A stretch of DNA of 64,000 nt, taken from an uncultured Eubacteriales bacterium. Lineage in GTDB: Bacteria; Bacillota; Clostridia; Peptostreptococcales; Anaerovoracaceae. The stretch lies in assembly GCA_900545135.1 (NCBI GenBank), contig UQXL01000012.1, positions 1 through 64,000 on the forward strand. Reading direction: 5' to 3'. Below the pieces are notes generated by a model. That model was not told where the DNA came from, did not search any database, and worked only from the letters and a program-made list of their open reading frames with translations. The translations under genes and the position numbers were made by a program. Positions 62,178 to 64,000 of the stretch are shown in pieces. Position 1 is the stretch's first letter. Every line of letters starts with the position of its first letter.

Positions 62178-63716
62178 TTAGCTTTCCGTTGCGTCTTTAA
62201 AGTCTATTATTTCATCGCTCAGCGCTTCCGCGTCCTTCATATTGTGCGTGATCATTATAACCGTTTTTCCGTCCGTGTTTTTTTTCCACAGCCTGGTTAT
62301 GATTCTTTCTTTGAGCTTTTCGTCCAGTCCCCTGAAAGGCTCGTCGAGGATAACAAGGCTCGCATCTGCGATGAAAGTTCTCCCCAAGGCAACCCTGTGG
62401 CGCATGCCTCCGCTGAGTTCCCCGGGTAGCTTCCAAAGCGAGTCGGATATCTCCAGAGCCTCAGCCACAGCCGCTGTCTTCGCTTCCGATATATGACCCT
62501 CGCGCATAGCAGAAATGGCAATGTTGTCAAACACGTTGAGCCACGGTATCAGCCTATCCTCCTGGAACAGATATGACAGCTTCCATTTATCCAACGTCTG
62601 TTCGCTGGCCATGCGTCCCCCGTCGCCCGGCCTGTTCCCGATAACTGCGCTGCCTTTATCGGCCGTCTCCAAACCGGCGATGATTCGCACGAGGGTAGTC
62701 TTCCCCTGGCCGGACGGGCCTGTCAGCGAAGTCACTTTTCCGCTCTCAAACTCCATGTTCACGTCTCTTAAGACTTGCTTTTCGCCGAAAGCCTTGGACA
62801 GTCCGCATACAGAAACGCTCACAGATGCCGAACCTCCCGCGAAGGCCGAGCCATTGGCAGAATCCGTATCAATCACCGTCGGAAAAGCGGTCGCTTCTGC
62901 GCTTCCAAAAGGTTCCGGCACTCGTCCTGCATGTTTGAGCAGCCGGCTCCCCGTATACGGTTTAATGCTCCATTTTCTGAGCAGCATGTTTATAAGTTTT
63001 TCCATTGCCAGACTCAGCAGGACGATCACCAAAATATACGAAAACAAAGTCGGCGTCTCCAGATAATATTTGGCGTTGATCATCTCATAGCCGAGGGAAT
63101 GTTTCGGTATGGACAGCACCTCCGCCGCTACCACGGCTTTCCACGATAATCCTGCTGTGAGCCTGACGGCGGCCTTGATCTGCGGCATTATTCCGGGAAA
63201 ATATATGTGCCTTATCTTCTGGAAAACCGTAAGTTCATACACCTGTGCCAATTCCAAAAGCTCACGGTTCATCGAATCCAGCCCCGACAATACGTTGGTA
63301 TAGACCACCGGAAAACACATGAGAAAGCACACTGCGACCGCCACCCAGTCCGCTTCGGCAAGCAAAATAACGTATATTATCACTGCCATCACAGGCACCG
63401 CTTTGAAGAACCCCACCGGCAGGGTGAGAAAACTTCTCACAAGTCCAGAACGGCTGGCGGCCCATGCGGCCGCCAGTCCTGCTGCGAAAGACAATGCCAT
63501 CGACAGGATACAGCGCAGCAGAGTCCAGCCTATATTCAGATAAAACTCTCCCCCGCATGCCAGTCCGGCCAGAGTCTTTAAGGTCTCAGCCACCGACGGC
63601 AGGAGCAGGCGATTATCTATGATCATGGCCAGTATCTGCCACAAGCCTATCCAGAACAGGGCGACGGCCGCCTTTTTCAGTCTTTTTTTATTTTTCTCTG
63701 TAGTACAGGTTTTCAT
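62178..63716 (-). CDS. ABC transporter permease-ATPase fusion, SsuC/SsuB-like
   Basis: 512 residues. Residues 1 to about 255 are a permease with about six membrane helices and the loop ELLELAQVYELTVFQKIRHIYFPGIMPQIKAAVRL of the nitrate/sulfonate/taurine class. Residues about 300-510 are the ATPase: Walker A GPSGQGKTT, signature LSGGMRHRVALGR, Walker B LVILDEPFRGLD and H-loop ITHN. Usually these are separate genes. The start overlaps the binding-protein gene by 29 bases. Sulfonate, pyrimidine or a similar solute is possible. Confidence 0.9.
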   Translation of the reverse strand: MKTCTTEKNKKRLKKAAVALFWIGLWQILAMIIDNRLLLPSVAETLKTLAGLACGGEFYLNIGWTLLRCILSMALSFAAGLAAAWAASRSGLVRSFLTLPVGFFKAVPVMAVIIYVILLAEADWVAVAVCFLMCFPVVYTNVLSGLDSMNRELLELAQVYELTVFQKIRHIYFPGIMPQIKAAVRLTAGLSWKAVVAAEVLSIPKHSLGYEMINAKYYLETPTLFSYILVIVLLSLAMEKLINMLLRKWSIKPYTGSRLLKHAGRVPEPFGSAEATAFPTVIDTDSANGSAFAGGSASVSVSVCGLSKAFGEKQVLRDVNMEFESGKVTSLTGPSGQGKTTLVRIIAGLETADKGSAVIGNRPGDGGRMASEQTLDKWKLSYLFQEDRLIPWLNVFDNIAISAMREGHISEAKTAAVAEALEISDSLWKLPGELSGGMRHRVALGRTFIADASLVILDEPFRGLDEKLKERIITRLWKKNTDGKTVIMITHNMKDAEALSDEIIDFKDATES

Positions 63717-64000
63717 CAGGTACAGAGCCTCCTACGGAAGACGGTTCCATGTCGAACATGGTCTGATTGAAAGCTTTAAGTATGTCTGCTCCTGCCGCAG
63801 TTCCCTCTTCGCCTGTATAGCAGGAAATTCCGCAGTTCGGAATGGCCGCTTCAGCTATTTCCGCATCTCCTATGAAGCCTTTTTCCACTATCAGCTGGGC
63901 TGCCTCAGACGGCGATCCGTTGACAAAGTCCACTGATTTCGCCAGGTCTTTCAGCAGGATTTCCAGATCTCCCGGCCTTTCTTCGACGAAAGATTTTCTC
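63688..64000 (-). CDS. ABC transporter substrate-binding protein (SsuA/TauA-like), 5' part beyond window
   Basis: The last 103 codons of a solute-binding protein: KSFVEERPGDLEILLKDLAKSVDFVNGSP then EAAQLIVEKGFI and a C-terminal region with NCGISCYTGEEGTAAGADILKAF. The pattern fits the NMT1/THI5/SsuA-like class. Its 5' end is right of the window. It overlaps the fused permease-ATPase gene, confirming an operon. Confidence 0.8.
   Translation of the reverse strand, partial: RKSFVEERPGDLEILLKDLAKSVDFVNGSPSEAAQLIVEKGFIGDAEIAEAAIPNCGISCYTGEEGTAAGADILKAFNQTMFDMEPSSVGGSVPDENLYYREK

Overview
The window reads as the chromosome of a strictly anaerobic, amino-acid-fermenting low-GC Gram-positive bacterium (class Clostridia; a relative of the Peptostreptococcales/Anaerovoracaceae is my inference). 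Reasons: a nearly complete lysine fermentation cluster under sigma-54 control, strong AGGAGG-type ribosome binding sites, a CIRCE heat-shock operator, a desulfoferrodoxin, scpAB, and a Clostridia-style phosphate uptake locus.

Region 1 (1-11.8 kb) is the lysine pathway. Reading leftward: kdd, kamA, kamB, kamC, kamD, kamE, then an acetoacetate-type CoA-transferase (atoD, atoA cut by the window edge). A sigma-54 activator lies upstream of kdd and is divergent from kal. Its sensor half is a recognisable relative of the pathway enzyme Kdd that has lost the dinucleotide-binding glycines. Both kdd and kal have clear -24/-12 promoters, and both upstream regions carry a GAACC-N6-GGTTC dyad. The beta-keto acid cleavage enzyme gene kce is not in the window.

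Region 2 (11.8-14.1 kb) holds a tandem structured element whose two copies differ by compensatory stem changes, a secreted C39-like protease with no normal start codon, and a lipoprotein. Region 3 (14.1-24 kb) is mostly housekeeping: rluB, a TrmFO-like flavoprotein, mnmM, a lipoprotein, a PyrK-like flavoprotein, a D,D-carboxypeptidase, scpAB, an EamA exporter, mtnA and a membrane-anchored J-domain-like protein. Region 4 (24-25.7 kb) is gene-free and carries eight regularly spaced TGTTG-N28/29-CAACA inverted-repeat units in two mirror-symmetric blocks. Region 5 (25.7-33.5 kb) holds a PhzF-family isomerase, CIRCE-controlled hsp20, a PepV-type dipeptidase, a DUF917 protein with an NCS1 permease and a divergent PucR regulator, and desulfoferrodoxin.

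Region 6 (33.5-40.1 kb) is a complete Pho/Pst locus (pstSCAB-phoU-phoB-phoR order of transcription) with a candidate PHO box. Region 7 (40.4-43.2 kb) is a fusion of a ribosomal-protection (EF-G/TetM-like) GTPase to a Rae1/YacP-like NYN nuclease. Region 8 (43.2-51.4 kb) is a type I restriction-modification locus with a second half-length S subunit and an embedded DUF4143-type ATPase. Region 9 (51.7-60 kb) holds a MerR regulator, an amidohydrolase with a TRAP-TAXI transporter, an L-lactate permease family protein and a divergent LysR regulator. Region 10 (60-64 kb) holds a frameshifted secreted protein, a small membrane protein, a Phd/ParE-type toxin-antitoxin pair, and an ABC importer whose permease and ATPase are fused.
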